Assembly: GCF_007859915.1 (NCBI RefSeq)
Contig: NZ_SJPM01000007.1
Location: 315,247-372,414, forward strand
Direction of reading: 5' to 3'
Source: Neorhodopirellula pilleata
Lineage (GTDB): Bacteria; Planctomycetota; Planctomycetia; Pirellulales; Pirellulaceae
DNA: 57,168 nucleotides
Shown: positions 17,168-26,040 of the stretch, in pieces
Layout: each line of letters opens with the position of its first letter
How positions within the stretch are numbered: the stretch's first letter is position 1
Made by a program: the position numbers and the translations under genes
Notes under the pieces: model-generated
What the model was told of the DNA's origin: nothing
The model's database searches: none
What the model saw: the letters and a program-made list of their open reading frames with translations, nothing else

Positions 17168-18967
17168 ATGAATTCTCGAGGGATCCTCGTCGTCGTGTTT
17201 TGGATCTTGTGGCTGAATCCACGGATGGTGGATGCCGTCGATCGCACCAAGTGCATCCTGCCGCAGGCCGTGTCGCAGGTCATTCTTGCCGACCGGGGAG
17301 ATCAAGATTGGAAGCAAAAGATCGTTGAAAAATCCTTACCGAACAGACCGATCACCCGAGCCGGAGTCTTGCCCACCGATGCGCTCGGCATCGGTGACCG
17401 GTCAACCGGAGGCGACCTGGATTGGCACCGATACATGGCGGTATGGCAGGCCGACCACAACGACCTCGCCGTGCGACGCTGGCTGGGATTGCCGGTTCAA
17501 GACGAGGTTCAAGTAGCCACCCGACGTGGGCGAGTGTCGCCTCGGTTCTTGCCTTGGATGCCGGGTTCGTTTGTTGTATTGCAAACGCCGCACTTTGAAA
17601 TCCTTTCCCGAGCCGATGCTGAATCTTCACAGCGAATCGCACGTGACGTCGAACGTTTGTACTGGGTCTGGACCCAAATGTATTTCCCGATGTGGGCCGG
17701 ACGGGATCAGGTGGCCGTGGTGATGGACGATTGGGATCCGTCGCAACTGAGCGTCGCCGAACACCTGTCGCGACAAGCGAACCAGCGTCTGTCATCGCAG
17801 ACACGTCACCGCATCGTTTTGTTGCCGGATGCGAAAACTTACCAATTGACGGTTTCCAATCCGCAAATCGCCGCAGGAGCGTCCGCCAACGTCGCCGCAT
17901 CGGAAGGCTTTTACAGCGACACGTTGGCGACGTCGTTTTTCTATCCACAAGAGAACCTTTCGAGTCTCGCCCACGAGATCGCTCATCAACTCTTTGAAGA
18001 AGCCACCGACCGACCGCGACGCACACGGACGGCGGGCACGACGAAGGACTTTTGGTTGATCGAAGGCATTGCGGGACACTTCGAATCGTTTCATGCGGGT
18101 TTTTCGTTGGCCAGCGTCGGTGGGTGGCAGAGTGACCGGCTGCAATACGTTCGCTATCAGACTCTCATCGCGCAACAACTGATTGCACCGATTGAAGAAC
18201 TGGTTGGAAATCGGGCGGCGATTCAAACGCACGGTGATCTTTCGCGTTGGTACTCGCAATCGATCTTGCAAACTCATTACGCGATGGACACGTTCGCCGC
18301 CTCACCAGACCAAGGGGCTCCGCCGAAATCTCTGCATCGGCCCAGTCTTCTCAAGCGGCTCGCCGACATCTATCGCGTCGACGTGTCCGATTTCCCAACC
18401 TTGCAGTCGGCGGATCCGACATGGACCGCCGATCGGATCGATCGCTTTCTGTTGGTGGATGATGCCGTCATCGAATCCAATCCAGCTTACGACGATGCGA
18501 CTTCGTTATGTCTAGCCGGATGCGATGTCACCGATGCCGGTTGGGCATTGATCCCGCCCATGCCACGGGTGCGCTGGTTTGATGCGTCGCGAACACCGAT
18601 CTCGAGTCGACAAACACGGCGAATTCTTGACGGTGCCGATCGGATCGAACAGTTGAGCTTGGAAGCGACCCAAATCGATAACAACGTGATCGAGATCGTC
18701 GCTCGGCAGAAAAGGCTTCGGGAGCTCGACGTCAGTTGGACACCGATCGATGACACGTTCGCCGCCGGATTGGCTGCATGTCCGTCGATCGAAACGGTTT
18801 GGTTGACCGGTACCAAAGTCAGCGACGCGACGCTGAGCGTCCTTGCCAAGTTGCCCGATTTAAAGACAGTGGACGTTCAACGAACCGCTGTCAGTGATTC
18901 GGGAATCACAACATTGAGGCAATCGCATCCGGATTGGGAGATCAATCCGTTGAACCTTGCACCTTAA
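17168..18967 (+). CDS. Secreted gluzincin-like protein with C-terminal leucine-rich repeats
   Basis: 599 aa from the ATG at 17168, which gives a short signal peptide (GILVVVFWILWL). The middle holds a zinc-peptidase signature, LAHEIAHQLFE (HExxH), near residues 263-273, followed about 25 residues later by WLIEGIAGHFESF, where the glutamate could be the third zinc ligand as in gluzincins/DUF1570-like proteins. Residues 450-590 contain leucine-rich repeats of the planctomycete type (LSLEATQIDNNVIEIVA, LRELDVSWTPIDD, IETVWLTGTKVSDATL). A protein-binding or peptidase role at the cell surface is inferred. Confidence 0.8.
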   Translation: MNSRGILVVVFWILWLNPRMVDAVDRTKCILPQAVSQVILADRGDQDWKQKIVEKSLPNRPITRAGVLPTDALGIGDRSTGGDLDWHRYMAVWQADHNDLAVRRWLGLPVQDEVQVATRRGRVSPRFLPWMPGSFVVLQTPHFEILSRADAESSQRIARDVERLYWVWTQMYFPMWAGRDQVAVVMDDWDPSQLSVAEHLSRQANQRLSSQTRHRIVLLPDAKTYQLTVSNPQIAAGASANVAASEGFYSDTLATSFFYPQENLSSLAHEIAHQLFEEATDRPRRTRTAGTTKDFWLIEGIAGHFESFHAGFSLASVGGWQSDRLQYVRYQTLIAQQLIAPIEELVGNRAAIQTHGDLSRWYSQSILQTHYAMDTFAASPDQGAPPKSLHRPSLLKRLADIYRVDVSDFPTLQSADPTWTADRIDRFLLVDDAVIESNPAYDDATSLCLAGCDVTDAGWALIPPMPRVRWFDASRTPISSRQTRRILDGADRIEQLSLEATQIDNNVIEIVARQKRLRELDVSWTPIDDTFAAGLAACPSIETVWLTGTKVSDATLSVLAKLPDLKTVDVQRTAVSDSGITTLRQSHPDWEINPLNLAP

Positions 18968-18970
18968 GAA

Positions 18971-20779
18971 CTACATCAACACTTCTTCGCGAAGCGCCGC
19001 TAGATACTGCAACAGCGGCCGTGGCTTACCGCTGTGATCGATCACCCCGGCGTGAGGCGTCAGGTGGGGATGTTGATCCGACCATCCATCCCAAACCACT
19101 GCGTGAACGATCTGTTTAGCCAGCAACGTTTGGATCAACGGGCGTGCGAACTCATGCTGAACTTTCGCCCACGCTTCGGCTTCGTCTTGAGGTGACGACG
19201 CGTCGACCGCTTGCGGCGAAAGGGCGACCGGACGCAAGCTCATTTTGGCGGCGGCGTCTTGCCCCGGCGCGGCAGGCACGGAAAGCTGTACGAGCAGCGG
19301 TGCGTTCAGCGTCGCCCAACGATCGATCAATTGGGCAAACTCCACCGAGGATCGCGGGTGGGTGTCGCCATGGGAATAACCAAAACGGAAGTTAAGCCCG
19401 ATTCCCGCTAACCCCAAACCACTGCGAAGCAACGCGTCGGCAAAATGCAAGGGTGAGATGCCGTTGGCGTGCTTGGCGAGGTATTCACCGCACGGTTGGT
19501 CGATCGACATGATCACGGGCGTATTAGGGTCGCATCGGCGGATCGTTTGCAACACGCCGATCGAAAATCGCATCACCTGTTCGTCGTCGAGCGAGAGCGG
19601 ACCGGCGATATTCAAACCCGATGCCGCATTCCACAAGTGAACGCGACCGCGAAATTCATTGACGGTGGCTTCGACAAATTGCGTCATCGCCGACATGAGT
19701 TTTTCGAAATCATCACCGAGCAGCGTCAACCAATCCGGTAGCAAGCCGTCGCGATGGTCGATGATCGGGCCACCGATTACCCGCATGCCTGCTTGGCCAC
19801 AAGCGTCGAGAACTCGATTGACGCGACTGAAATCATTCGTTCCCGAATCCGTTTCAATGTCACCCCAACTGATCCGGACTGCGGCGGCGTTGAACGCTTG
19901 CGATATTCCTTTTTCGCCGAATTCGGGGACTTCGTCGGCATGGTCAGGTGTATCGAGCGAGACCGTTTCGTGAGCCCTGGCAGGTTTTGAAACGCTTGCG
20001 GTTTGGTCACTCGAAAGTGAACTCGACGCAGAGTTTCCGGTCCCGGAACTCGTCGCGGAGTAGTGATCGGGTGCAAACGAGCAAACACTCACCGCCATCA
20101 TCGTGCTCAAGCGAGGTTCGCGCGTCCGGCGAAACGACATCGATTGCGTAGAAAAAAGATCGCCCAATGTCGATGCCGCCTGCTCGAGCAAACTGATCGC
20201 TTGGATTGCGGCGAGCGTGGAACGCGTTTCGCCGTCAGGTTGCTTGCCGGCTTTTCCATTGCGATCCGGACAGAGTGGTTGAATCGCATCCAAGAACGCC
20301 TGAGTTCCCCGTTCGAGCAAGTCATTGAAATGATCGTTCAGGACCAAACCACCGCGTTGCCAAGTGTCCGCTTGCATCCGCACCCGATGGCAACTGCCGC
20401 GAGCCAACTCCGTCAAAAGTTCATGCGGCAGATCAAGGCATCGCAACGAACATGTTGTCAAAACGCGATAGCCGATTCCCTCGACCGGGCAGGTCAAAAA
20501 CAATTTGGCCGACGTATCAACGCTGCGATTGAGCGTGAAGATCCCGCCTCCCCGGACGTCCGATCCAGACGGCTCGTGATTTCCGAGCACCGACGAATCG
20601 CTTGCTGGACGAAAAACACTCCGCGTTTGCCAAGGAACGCCTTCGATTCCGCACAGGTACGCATCCTGCCAACGACTGGCGTGAAAAAATTCGGATGCCG
20701 CCTCAGGGACATGAAAGTGCATTTGCCCCATGGGTTCAATTGGCTCGGGAACGTGTGCGGAAGGATGATAAAAGAACAC
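18971..20779 (-). CDS. GH10-like protein lacking the usual catalytic glutamates
   Basis: 602 aa (an ATG at 20731 is an alternative start). The first 230 residues are a beta-rich region, and then a TIM-barrel-like domain at about 290-600 resembles GH10 endoxylanases in order: AAVRISWGDIE, VLDACGQAGMRVIGGPII, VHLWNAASGLN, GLGLAGIGLNFRFGY, LLVQLSVP, VHAVVWDGWSD. In true GH10 enzymes the acid/base sits in WDVVNE and the nucleophile in TELD. Here these read LWNAASGLN and LVQLSVP, so both glutamates are absent. No signal peptide is obvious. It may be a binding or regulatory protein or a different activity on the same fold. It ends three bases after the convergent 17168-18967 gene. Confidence 0.7.
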   Translation of the reverse strand: MFFYHPSAHVPEPIEPMGQMHFHVPEAASEFFHASRWQDAYLCGIEGVPWQTRSVFRPASDSSVLGNHEPSGSDVRGGGIFTLNRSVDTSAKLFLTCPVEGIGYRVLTTCSLRCLDLPHELLTELARGSCHRVRMQADTWQRGGLVLNDHFNDLLERGTQAFLDAIQPLCPDRNGKAGKQPDGETRSTLAAIQAISLLEQAASTLGDLFSTQSMSFRRTREPRLSTMMAVSVCSFAPDHYSATSSGTGNSASSSLSSDQTASVSKPARAHETVSLDTPDHADEVPEFGEKGISQAFNAAAVRISWGDIETDSGTNDFSRVNRVLDACGQAGMRVIGGPIIDHRDGLLPDWLTLLGDDFEKLMSAMTQFVEATVNEFRGRVHLWNAASGLNIAGPLSLDDEQVMRFSIGVLQTIRRCDPNTPVIMSIDQPCGEYLAKHANGISPLHFADALLRSGLGLAGIGLNFRFGYSHGDTHPRSSVEFAQLIDRWATLNAPLLVQLSVPAAPGQDAAAKMSLRPVALSPQAVDASSPQDEAEAWAKVQHEFARPLIQTLLAKQIVHAVVWDGWSDQHPHLTPHAGVIDHSGKPRPLLQYLAALREEVLM

Positions 20780-20925
20780 TGACGCAGCCGACGGCTGGTC
20801 CCACCATCCTAGTCATTCGTCGTGGGCTCTGCGAGATGTGCGGCAAAAACAACCGATGTTTGAAAAAAACGCTCTCGCAGCCCTACGGACTGGTCAATTC
20901 GGCTCGGTTGTGCCAAATTTCCCGC

Positions 20926-21894
20926 ATGAACGCACAATCTCCCGATCGAACCGATGACCATTCGGATTCCCCGTATGTTTACGATGCCGCCGGCGCGCTG
21001 CTGCAGACCCATCTGCCGCTCCCCCGACGCCAAGGAAAAGTTCGTGACGTGTACGATCTGGGCGATGAACTCTTGATCGTCAGTACCGACCGAATCAGTG
21101 CGTTTGATTACATCTTGCCGTCTGGAATTCCAGGCAAAGGCGAATTGTTGACGGCGATGAGTCGGTTTTGGTTCGAACAGATCGACGCCGGGCAAATCGG
21201 CAGCGGTCGATCGTTGCGTCATCATTTGATTAGCACCGAAGTGCCCGAGTCCGTCGCCGCCGTTGTCGATCCCGAGCCGCTGCGGGGCCGGATCATGGTC
21301 ACCCGCAAGGCGAACGTGGTTCCGTTCGAATGCGTCGTCCGTGGATACCTCGAAGGTAGCGGTTGGAAAGCTTACCAAGAGACACGATCGATCTGCGGCG
21401 TCGAATTGCCCGAGGGTCTGAGTCAATGCGACCGGTTGCCCGAACCGATTTTCACGCCGGCAACCAAAGCCGAATCCGGGCACGATGAGAATGTCTCGTT
21501 CGAAGTGATGGCCGGAGCGATCGGTCAATCCTTGGCCGACGAATTACGTGGACTGAGCCTTGCCATCTATGGCGATGCGTCAAAGATCGCCGCCGACCGA
21601 GGAATCCTGATTGCCGATACCAAGTTCGAATTTGGCACGGTCGCCGACCCGGTATCGGGTCAACCTGGTTTGATCTTAATCGACGAAGTCCTCACGCCGG
21701 ACAGTTCGAGATTTTGGGCCGCCGACGAATTTGAGCCGGGGCGATCACAACGTTCGTTCGACAAGCAGTTCGTGCGAGAATGGTTGTCGGCGTCCGACTG
21801 GGATCGCAACAGCGACCCGCCGGTATTGCCCGCCGAAATCATCGAAAAAACCGCCGCCCGATACCGCGAAGGATTTGATCGTTTGACGAAGTGA
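20926..21894 (+). CDS. purC: Phosphoribosylaminoimidazole-succinocarboxamide (SAICAR) synthase
   Basis: 322 aa. Catalyses ATP-dependent joining of aspartate to CAIR in purine synthesis, in the cytoplasm. The start at 20926 gives a length usual for the longer bacterial/yeast type. Signatures: RRQGKVRDVYDLGDELLIV (nucleotide-binding loop), STDRISAFDYILPSGIPGKG, VVRGYLEGSGWKAYQ, IFTPATKAESGHDENVSFE, and LIDEVLTPDSSRFW near the end. A longer in-frame extension upstream overlaps the start of the divergent GH10-like gene and is unlikely to be translated. It stands alone, without other pur genes. Confidence 0.95.
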   Translation: MNAQSPDRTDDHSDSPYVYDAAGALLQTHLPLPRRQGKVRDVYDLGDELLIVSTDRISAFDYILPSGIPGKGELLTAMSRFWFEQIDAGQIGSGRSLRHHLISTEVPESVAAVVDPEPLRGRIMVTRKANVVPFECVVRGYLEGSGWKAYQETRSICGVELPEGLSQCDRLPEPIFTPATKAESGHDENVSFEVMAGAIGQSLADELRGLSLAIYGDASKIAADRGILIADTKFEFGTVADPVSGQPGLILIDEVLTPDSSRFWAADEFEPGRSQRSFDKQFVREWLSASDWDRNSDPPVLPAEIIEKTAARYREGFDRLTK

Positions 21895-21945
21895 TTGTGA
21901 TTCGGCCTTTCGTCTTGCGAAACTATTGGCGAATTTCGTTGCATG

Positions 21946-22332
21946 AAGGAACTGTTCGGAAATAACTTCGACATTTGCAACGAGCAAGAGAATCGTAACC
22001 CAACGCGTCAGTTTTGAAGTTGCACTTTTTTCGTAACCCGCTGCATAACGGCGTGTTGATTTAGTGCACGATTGGGCGTTTTCGTTTAACGGCAAGCCGC
22101 AGGCGCCTGCGTTTTCAAACTCTGTCGCCTGCGGCTTGCCGTTAAACGATTCAATCAACAGACCGTCACGCAGGCTGTTGATTTAATTAGCCGTACCGCG
22201 TTAGCGGCGGTTAACCGGACGCCAACCGGGGCTAACGCCCATCGGCTAATTGTGTCATTCGGGTTACGATTAAATCAACACGCCGTCACGCGTCGGGTTA
22301 GGAAATTAGGAAGTTATTTCCAAACAGTTCCT
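21946..22332. repeat. MITE-like element: nested inverted repeats
   Basis: Outer arms GGAACTGTTCGGAAATAACTTC (21948-21969) and 22310-22331 pair at 21 of 22 positions, the second reaching the fhcC stop codon. Inside are a perfect 24-bp inverted repeat (22082-22105 with 22126-22149, core GGCAAGCCGCAGGCG) and TTAGCCG/CGGCTAA and GTTAGC/GCTAAC pairs at 22180-22250. GTTGATTTAAT motifs are shared with the palindrome clusters at 29.5, 31.8 and 47.5 kb. No coding capacity was seen. Confidence 0.7.
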
Positions 22333-23092
22333 AAGATTGAATCTTGACCAACGACGATTGGTCCGTCATCCAAACCTCACCGATGCCGCCGATGCTGCGG
22401 TCGCCTCGGGACACCGACCAAGTTTGCTCTCGATCGATACCGATCAATTCGGCGAACGGGGTGGTTAATTCGATCGGTTCGGTGAATCGGGCGCTAGGCA
22501 ATTCGATCGGTCGATGCAGAATCAACGTCCCGCGTCGCATGCCGTATGCGACCTGGGCTCCGACCGAACCGCCGACGCGGATCGTGCCGGCGACTTGCCA
22601 CGACGCCACGCCGTCACCGACGTTGCCCGAAATGACTAGTTGGCCGCGTCGCATGCGGTGCCCGGCCAGATCACCCGCGTTGCCATTGATTCGCAAAACA
22701 CCGCCATTCATTCCCACGCCCCGGGTACCCACCGTCGATCCGGCGGCGTCACCTGCGTCGCCGTGAACTTCGATCAAGCCGCCCGTCATGCAGGCACCGC
22801 AATGCCGACCAATATTTCCCTCGACGATAATCCGACCACGACGATGTTGATGTCCCAATCCATCGACGCGTGAGCAATCTCCTCGCATCAACAACACCGG
22901 CGATTCGTCGTGGCTAAGCGACTCGACCGAAACCGTCCATACGTCGCCGACGGAGATCTCGCGTTCAACACTTGGTAAACGCCACCGGCTGATTTCGTCC
23001 GCCGTTCGGGCCAACCAGTCTTCCAACTTGACGCCGATAAAGTCCATCGGTGGGACGCCGGATTGCTTGGCATCCAAGATGATCTTTTTCAT
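22331..23092 (-). CDS. fhcC: Formylmethanofuran dehydrogenase subunit C homologue
   Basis: 253 aa. Subunit C of the formyltransferase/hydrolase complex, which in methylotrophic bacteria releases formate from formyl-methanofuran at the end of the tetrahydromethanopterin C1 pathway. The sequence shows the family's right-handed beta-helix of glycine-rich repeats (VEGNIGRHCGACMTGG, VHGDAGDAAGSTVG, INGNAGDLAGHRMRRGQ, VGGSVGAQVAYGMRRG). It overlaps the ftr stop by four bases and is the last gene of fhcA-ftr-fhcC. No fhcB is in the window. Confidence 0.92.
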   Translation of the reverse strand: MKKIILDAKQSGVPPMDFIGVKLEDWLARTADEISRWRLPSVEREISVGDVWTVSVESLSHDESPVLLMRGDCSRVDGLGHQHRRGRIIVEGNIGRHCGACMTGGLIEVHGDAGDAAGSTVGTRGVGMNGGVLRINGNAGDLAGHRMRRGQLVISGNVGDGVASWQVAGTIRVGGSVGAQVAYGMRRGTLILHRPIELPSARFTEPIELTTPFAELIGIDREQTWSVSRGDRSIGGIGEVWMTDQSSLVKIQS

Positions 23093-24066
23093 TCCCGGGC
23101 ACCTTTGATCACGTCATGAAGTCGAAAGTGGTGCCGGCCGAGCTTACCGCCGTAATTGCCCGCCGTCACACCCACCAGGCCTTCCGAACCGACAGCCTCG
23201 CAAGCCGCCTCAATTCCCAAACGCATCGCCGTCGCAATCGCTTGCGGCGTCATGCCGTCCAAGACGACTTCTAGTACTGCGGTGGTACCGGCGGGCAGTT
23301 GCGTATCGACAAGATTTCGTAGCGTCGGGCTGAACGCTTCGTTAGTCGACGCGAACAGGGCGGGATACTTCGAGCCGACCTTCGAACCGCTCCGCGTCGC
23401 ACCGCCGGGAAACGGAGCGATCACACCGGGCAGTGGAGCGATCGCGGCCACGGCCGCGCGGCAGGCGACCGTCACGGCATCCATCGAACGCCCGAGCAGT
23501 AAGAAGTTTCCGCCGCCGATTCCGTCGATCCGACCGACGTCGTGTTCGCAAACGAACTCACCGTCCATCACCGGGATTCGCCAATAACGAACCGCTTGAT
23601 CGATCCCGTCGCGGGTTTGGCGGATCACTTTGCTGATTTGTTTCCCGTCACCGAAATACCGCAACGACTTGCCGATCGGCACCCGCTTTTCATGCACGCG
23701 TCGGCCGCCGTAGATGCCCGCATAAAGCGCCGTGGTCGGACACGTCAACACGCACTGCCCGGCCCGCCGGGGAATTTGTTTTTCCAGTTCCGTGCCCGAC
23801 ACGGCGAAGGCAAGGATCGCCACGCCAGGACGCCCGTCGGGCGTTTCCTCAGGACTGAGTTTCCGTTCGACCGCGATTTCAACCCCGCAAGCGATCACGC
23901 TGGTTCCGAACCCGCACATCGCGGCGGCGGCTTCGTCGCACCATTGTCGATCAGCGGCGGTCAATACCAACCGGGTCGCTTTCATGTCGAACGCTTCGGC
24001 GAACGTGTCCATGATTGGCACTTCGGCGATCCTCATTGCCGCATTAATCGTCGTCTTATCGGTCAT
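23089..24066 (-). CDS. fhcD: Formylmethanofuran:tetrahydromethanopterin formyltransferase
   Basis: 325 aa from the ATG at 24066, which overlaps the fhcA stop (ATGA). Ftr/FhcD moves the formyl group between tetrahydromethanopterin and methanofuran. Family blocks: VPIMDTFAEAFDMKATRLVLTA in its usual position near the N-terminus, AAAAMCGFGTSVIACGVE, VLTCPTTALYAG, GGGNFLLLGRSMDAV, and VGVTAGNYGGKLGRHHFRL at the C-terminus. It is cytoplasmic and in complex with FhcA-C. In Planctomycetes these genes serve formaldehyde oxidation or C1 metabolism rather than methanogenesis. Confidence 0.95.
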   Translation of the reverse strand: MTDKTTINAAMRIAEVPIMDTFAEAFDMKATRLVLTAADRQWCDEAAAAMCGFGTSVIACGVEIAVERKLSPEETPDGRPGVAILAFAVSGTELEKQIPRRAGQCVLTCPTTALYAGIYGGRRVHEKRVPIGKSLRYFGDGKQISKVIRQTRDGIDQAVRYWRIPVMDGEFVCEHDVGRIDGIGGGNFLLLGRSMDAVTVACRAAVAAIAPLPGVIAPFPGGATRSGSKVGSKYPALFASTNEAFSPTLRNLVDTQLPAGTTAVLEVVLDGMTPQAIATAMRLGIEAACEAVGSEGLVGVTAGNYGGKLGRHHFRLHDVIKGARE

Positions 24067-25808
24067 GATGATCGGCCTCCGTCGCTCGTCCCTGCGGGTT
24101 CGGTTCGCAAGCCGCAAGCGAGCAACCGACTGCCGATGACTTCAGGCATTTCATCCGCGTCGATTCGCAATCGCAGCAAGTCAAACGTGGACGTGCGGGA
24201 GTATCGATTTCGAAAATCGGCGAGCATCCGCCCGTCGATGTCGGTTTGCGTCAAATCCAGATCGACGGCTAAGGTTGCGTCGGTCTTGGCTGAGGAAGCA
24301 TCGTCGACGGGCTTCCCGTTTCGGCGAATCAATCGTCCGGATTTGAAAACGAATCGAGGTTGCATGAACATCTTTTCGATATCGTTTTGAATCGGATAGA
24401 TCACGACATCGGCGACGTTGCCTGGCGTCAACGATCCACGATCATGCAAACCCAGGATCTTTGCCGGCGCTGCACGAGTCATCATGGCAATGTCCTCGAG
24501 CGTGTATTGCCGATCGATGCCCGCCAACGAACTGCTCGCCGCCGCGTCGGGGTGGATTTCCGCTAGTGCCGTCTCTCGCATCGTGCGATCGGCCAACAAT
24601 CCCAGCAGGTGCGGGTACGCGGTAAAAGGGCCGCCGTTGGGATGATCGGTGGTTAAGAACACGCGGGAGGGATCGTCGATCATCAGGAATAATTCCAAAC
24701 CGATCGCCCATTGCAGCGAGTTCACAAACTCTGTTCGGCGATATCGAAACGGCACCACACCGCAACCGGCTTCGCATTCGATATCGAGCAAAACCGATTT
24801 GCGTGGTTTGGCGTGGTGGCTGTTTTCATACTGGTGCATCGAGTCGGCACTGATCGTGACGGTTTGCCCGAACATGATTTGGCCGACGTCGATCGTGACG
24901 TTGCGATTGATTCGCATCGCGTCGACCAATTGCGAGGCGGCGGATGAAAACTTGTACGGCCCCTCGGTACCGTAACAGTGGAACTGGGCATGGGTTAGAT
25001 GGATCGGGTAACCGTCGGCGGCGTCGATCGTCGCGAGCGTCGAGGCAATGTTGCCCGGTACGCCGAGGTTGCTGCAGTGGACGTGTAAGGGATGAGCCAG
25101 ACCAATTTCATAAACGGCGCGGCACAGCGTGCGGATGATCTTGGCGGGTGTGATGTTGTATTTCGGATGCGGTGTGTCGACGTCGAGTCGCCGTTGGTTG
25201 AACTTGAACGCGCTGATGCCGCCTGGATTGACGACTTTGACGGCAAGGCACCGCGTCGCCGTCACCATCCAGGCGACGTAGGCGTTGATGATCTCTTGCG
25301 GGGCGTCCTCGGAGATCATTTGCAACAGCACGTCATCGTTGCCCAGCAAACAATAACCGCCGGTGTCGATACCACGAACATCGGCCATCTCGGCGTGTGC
25401 CGAGCGGGCATTGCAGGGGATCACAGCGGGCTCGAGGCAAGTCGTGTAACCCATGTCGAGATACCGCGACGCAGTCACTCCCGCCGATGGCAGAAAACGC
25501 GAATCGGCGGGCAAGTCCCCCACGTCACTGCCGGCTTCTCGCCATGGCGGCATTTGGTCACGGAGCAGCATTCGCGCCAGCGTGATTTTTCCACCGCCGA
25601 TGTGCGTGTGCAAATCAATGCCGCCCGCCATCGCGATGCAACCACTCGCGTCAAACTCCACGTCGGCCGAGAGAGCCTCGCCGGAAACGCTTGGCCGTTC
25701 GATCAGCCGGTCGTCGCGAATCCAAACGTCGCCGATCCCCCCATCACTGGCACGCGAATCAATCGCCAGGGGATCAATGGATCGAGCACCATGAATGCGA
25801 GTCAGCAT
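24063..25808 (-). CDS. fhcA: Formylmethanofuran dehydrogenase subunit A homologue (amidohydrolase)
   Basis: 581 aa from the ATG at 25808. In-frame codons further upstream overlap the divergent glmM region and are rejected. FhcA is the amidohydrolase-fold subunit that hydrolyses formyl-methanofuran to formate. The metal-binding motif is GGIDLHTHIGGGK near residue 60; HVHCSNLGVPGN and HLTHAQFHCYGTEGPYKFSS supply further histidines; FLTTDHPNGGPFTAYPHL carries the late aspartate. It heads the translationally coupled operon fhcA-ftr-fhcC, 232 bases from the divergent glmM start, so a promoter should lie in 25809-26040. Confidence 0.93.
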   Translation of the reverse strand: MLTRIHGARSIDPLAIDSRASDGGIGDVWIRDDRLIERPSVSGEALSADVEFDASGCIAMAGGIDLHTHIGGGKITLARMLLRDQMPPWREAGSDVGDLPADSRFLPSAGVTASRYLDMGYTTCLEPAVIPCNARSAHAEMADVRGIDTGGYCLLGNDDVLLQMISEDAPQEIINAYVAWMVTATRCLAVKVVNPGGISAFKFNQRRLDVDTPHPKYNITPAKIIRTLCRAVYEIGLAHPLHVHCSNLGVPGNIASTLATIDAADGYPIHLTHAQFHCYGTEGPYKFSSAASQLVDAMRINRNVTIDVGQIMFGQTVTISADSMHQYENSHHAKPRKSVLLDIECEAGCGVVPFRYRRTEFVNSLQWAIGLELFLMIDDPSRVFLTTDHPNGGPFTAYPHLLGLLADRTMRETALAEIHPDAAASSSLAGIDRQYTLEDIAMMTRAAPAKILGLHDRGSLTPGNVADVVIYPIQNDIEKMFMQPRFVFKSGRLIRRNGKPVDDASSAKTDATLAVDLDLTQTDIDGRMLADFRNRYSRTSTFDLLRLRIDADEMPEVIGSRLLACGLRTEPAGTSDGGRSS

Positions 25809-26040
25809 TAGCCCAAAGAGAAGGAAACGGAATTCGGTCGACCGTCGGTCGTGGCAGCCGCGGGTTCGCCTGCGCTGGAGAGTATCCCATATTTGCCAAG
25901 CCAAGCGTAGACCACCCCGAGCGTATCGCATCGCAGTAAACGTAGTCGGCTTGTCAAATGCAACGAGATGGTTGAACCTGTCCGTTTTCCCGATAAATGA
26001 CAGCCGATTCGGGTTGGTGTGCGTTCCCACAGGTATTTTG

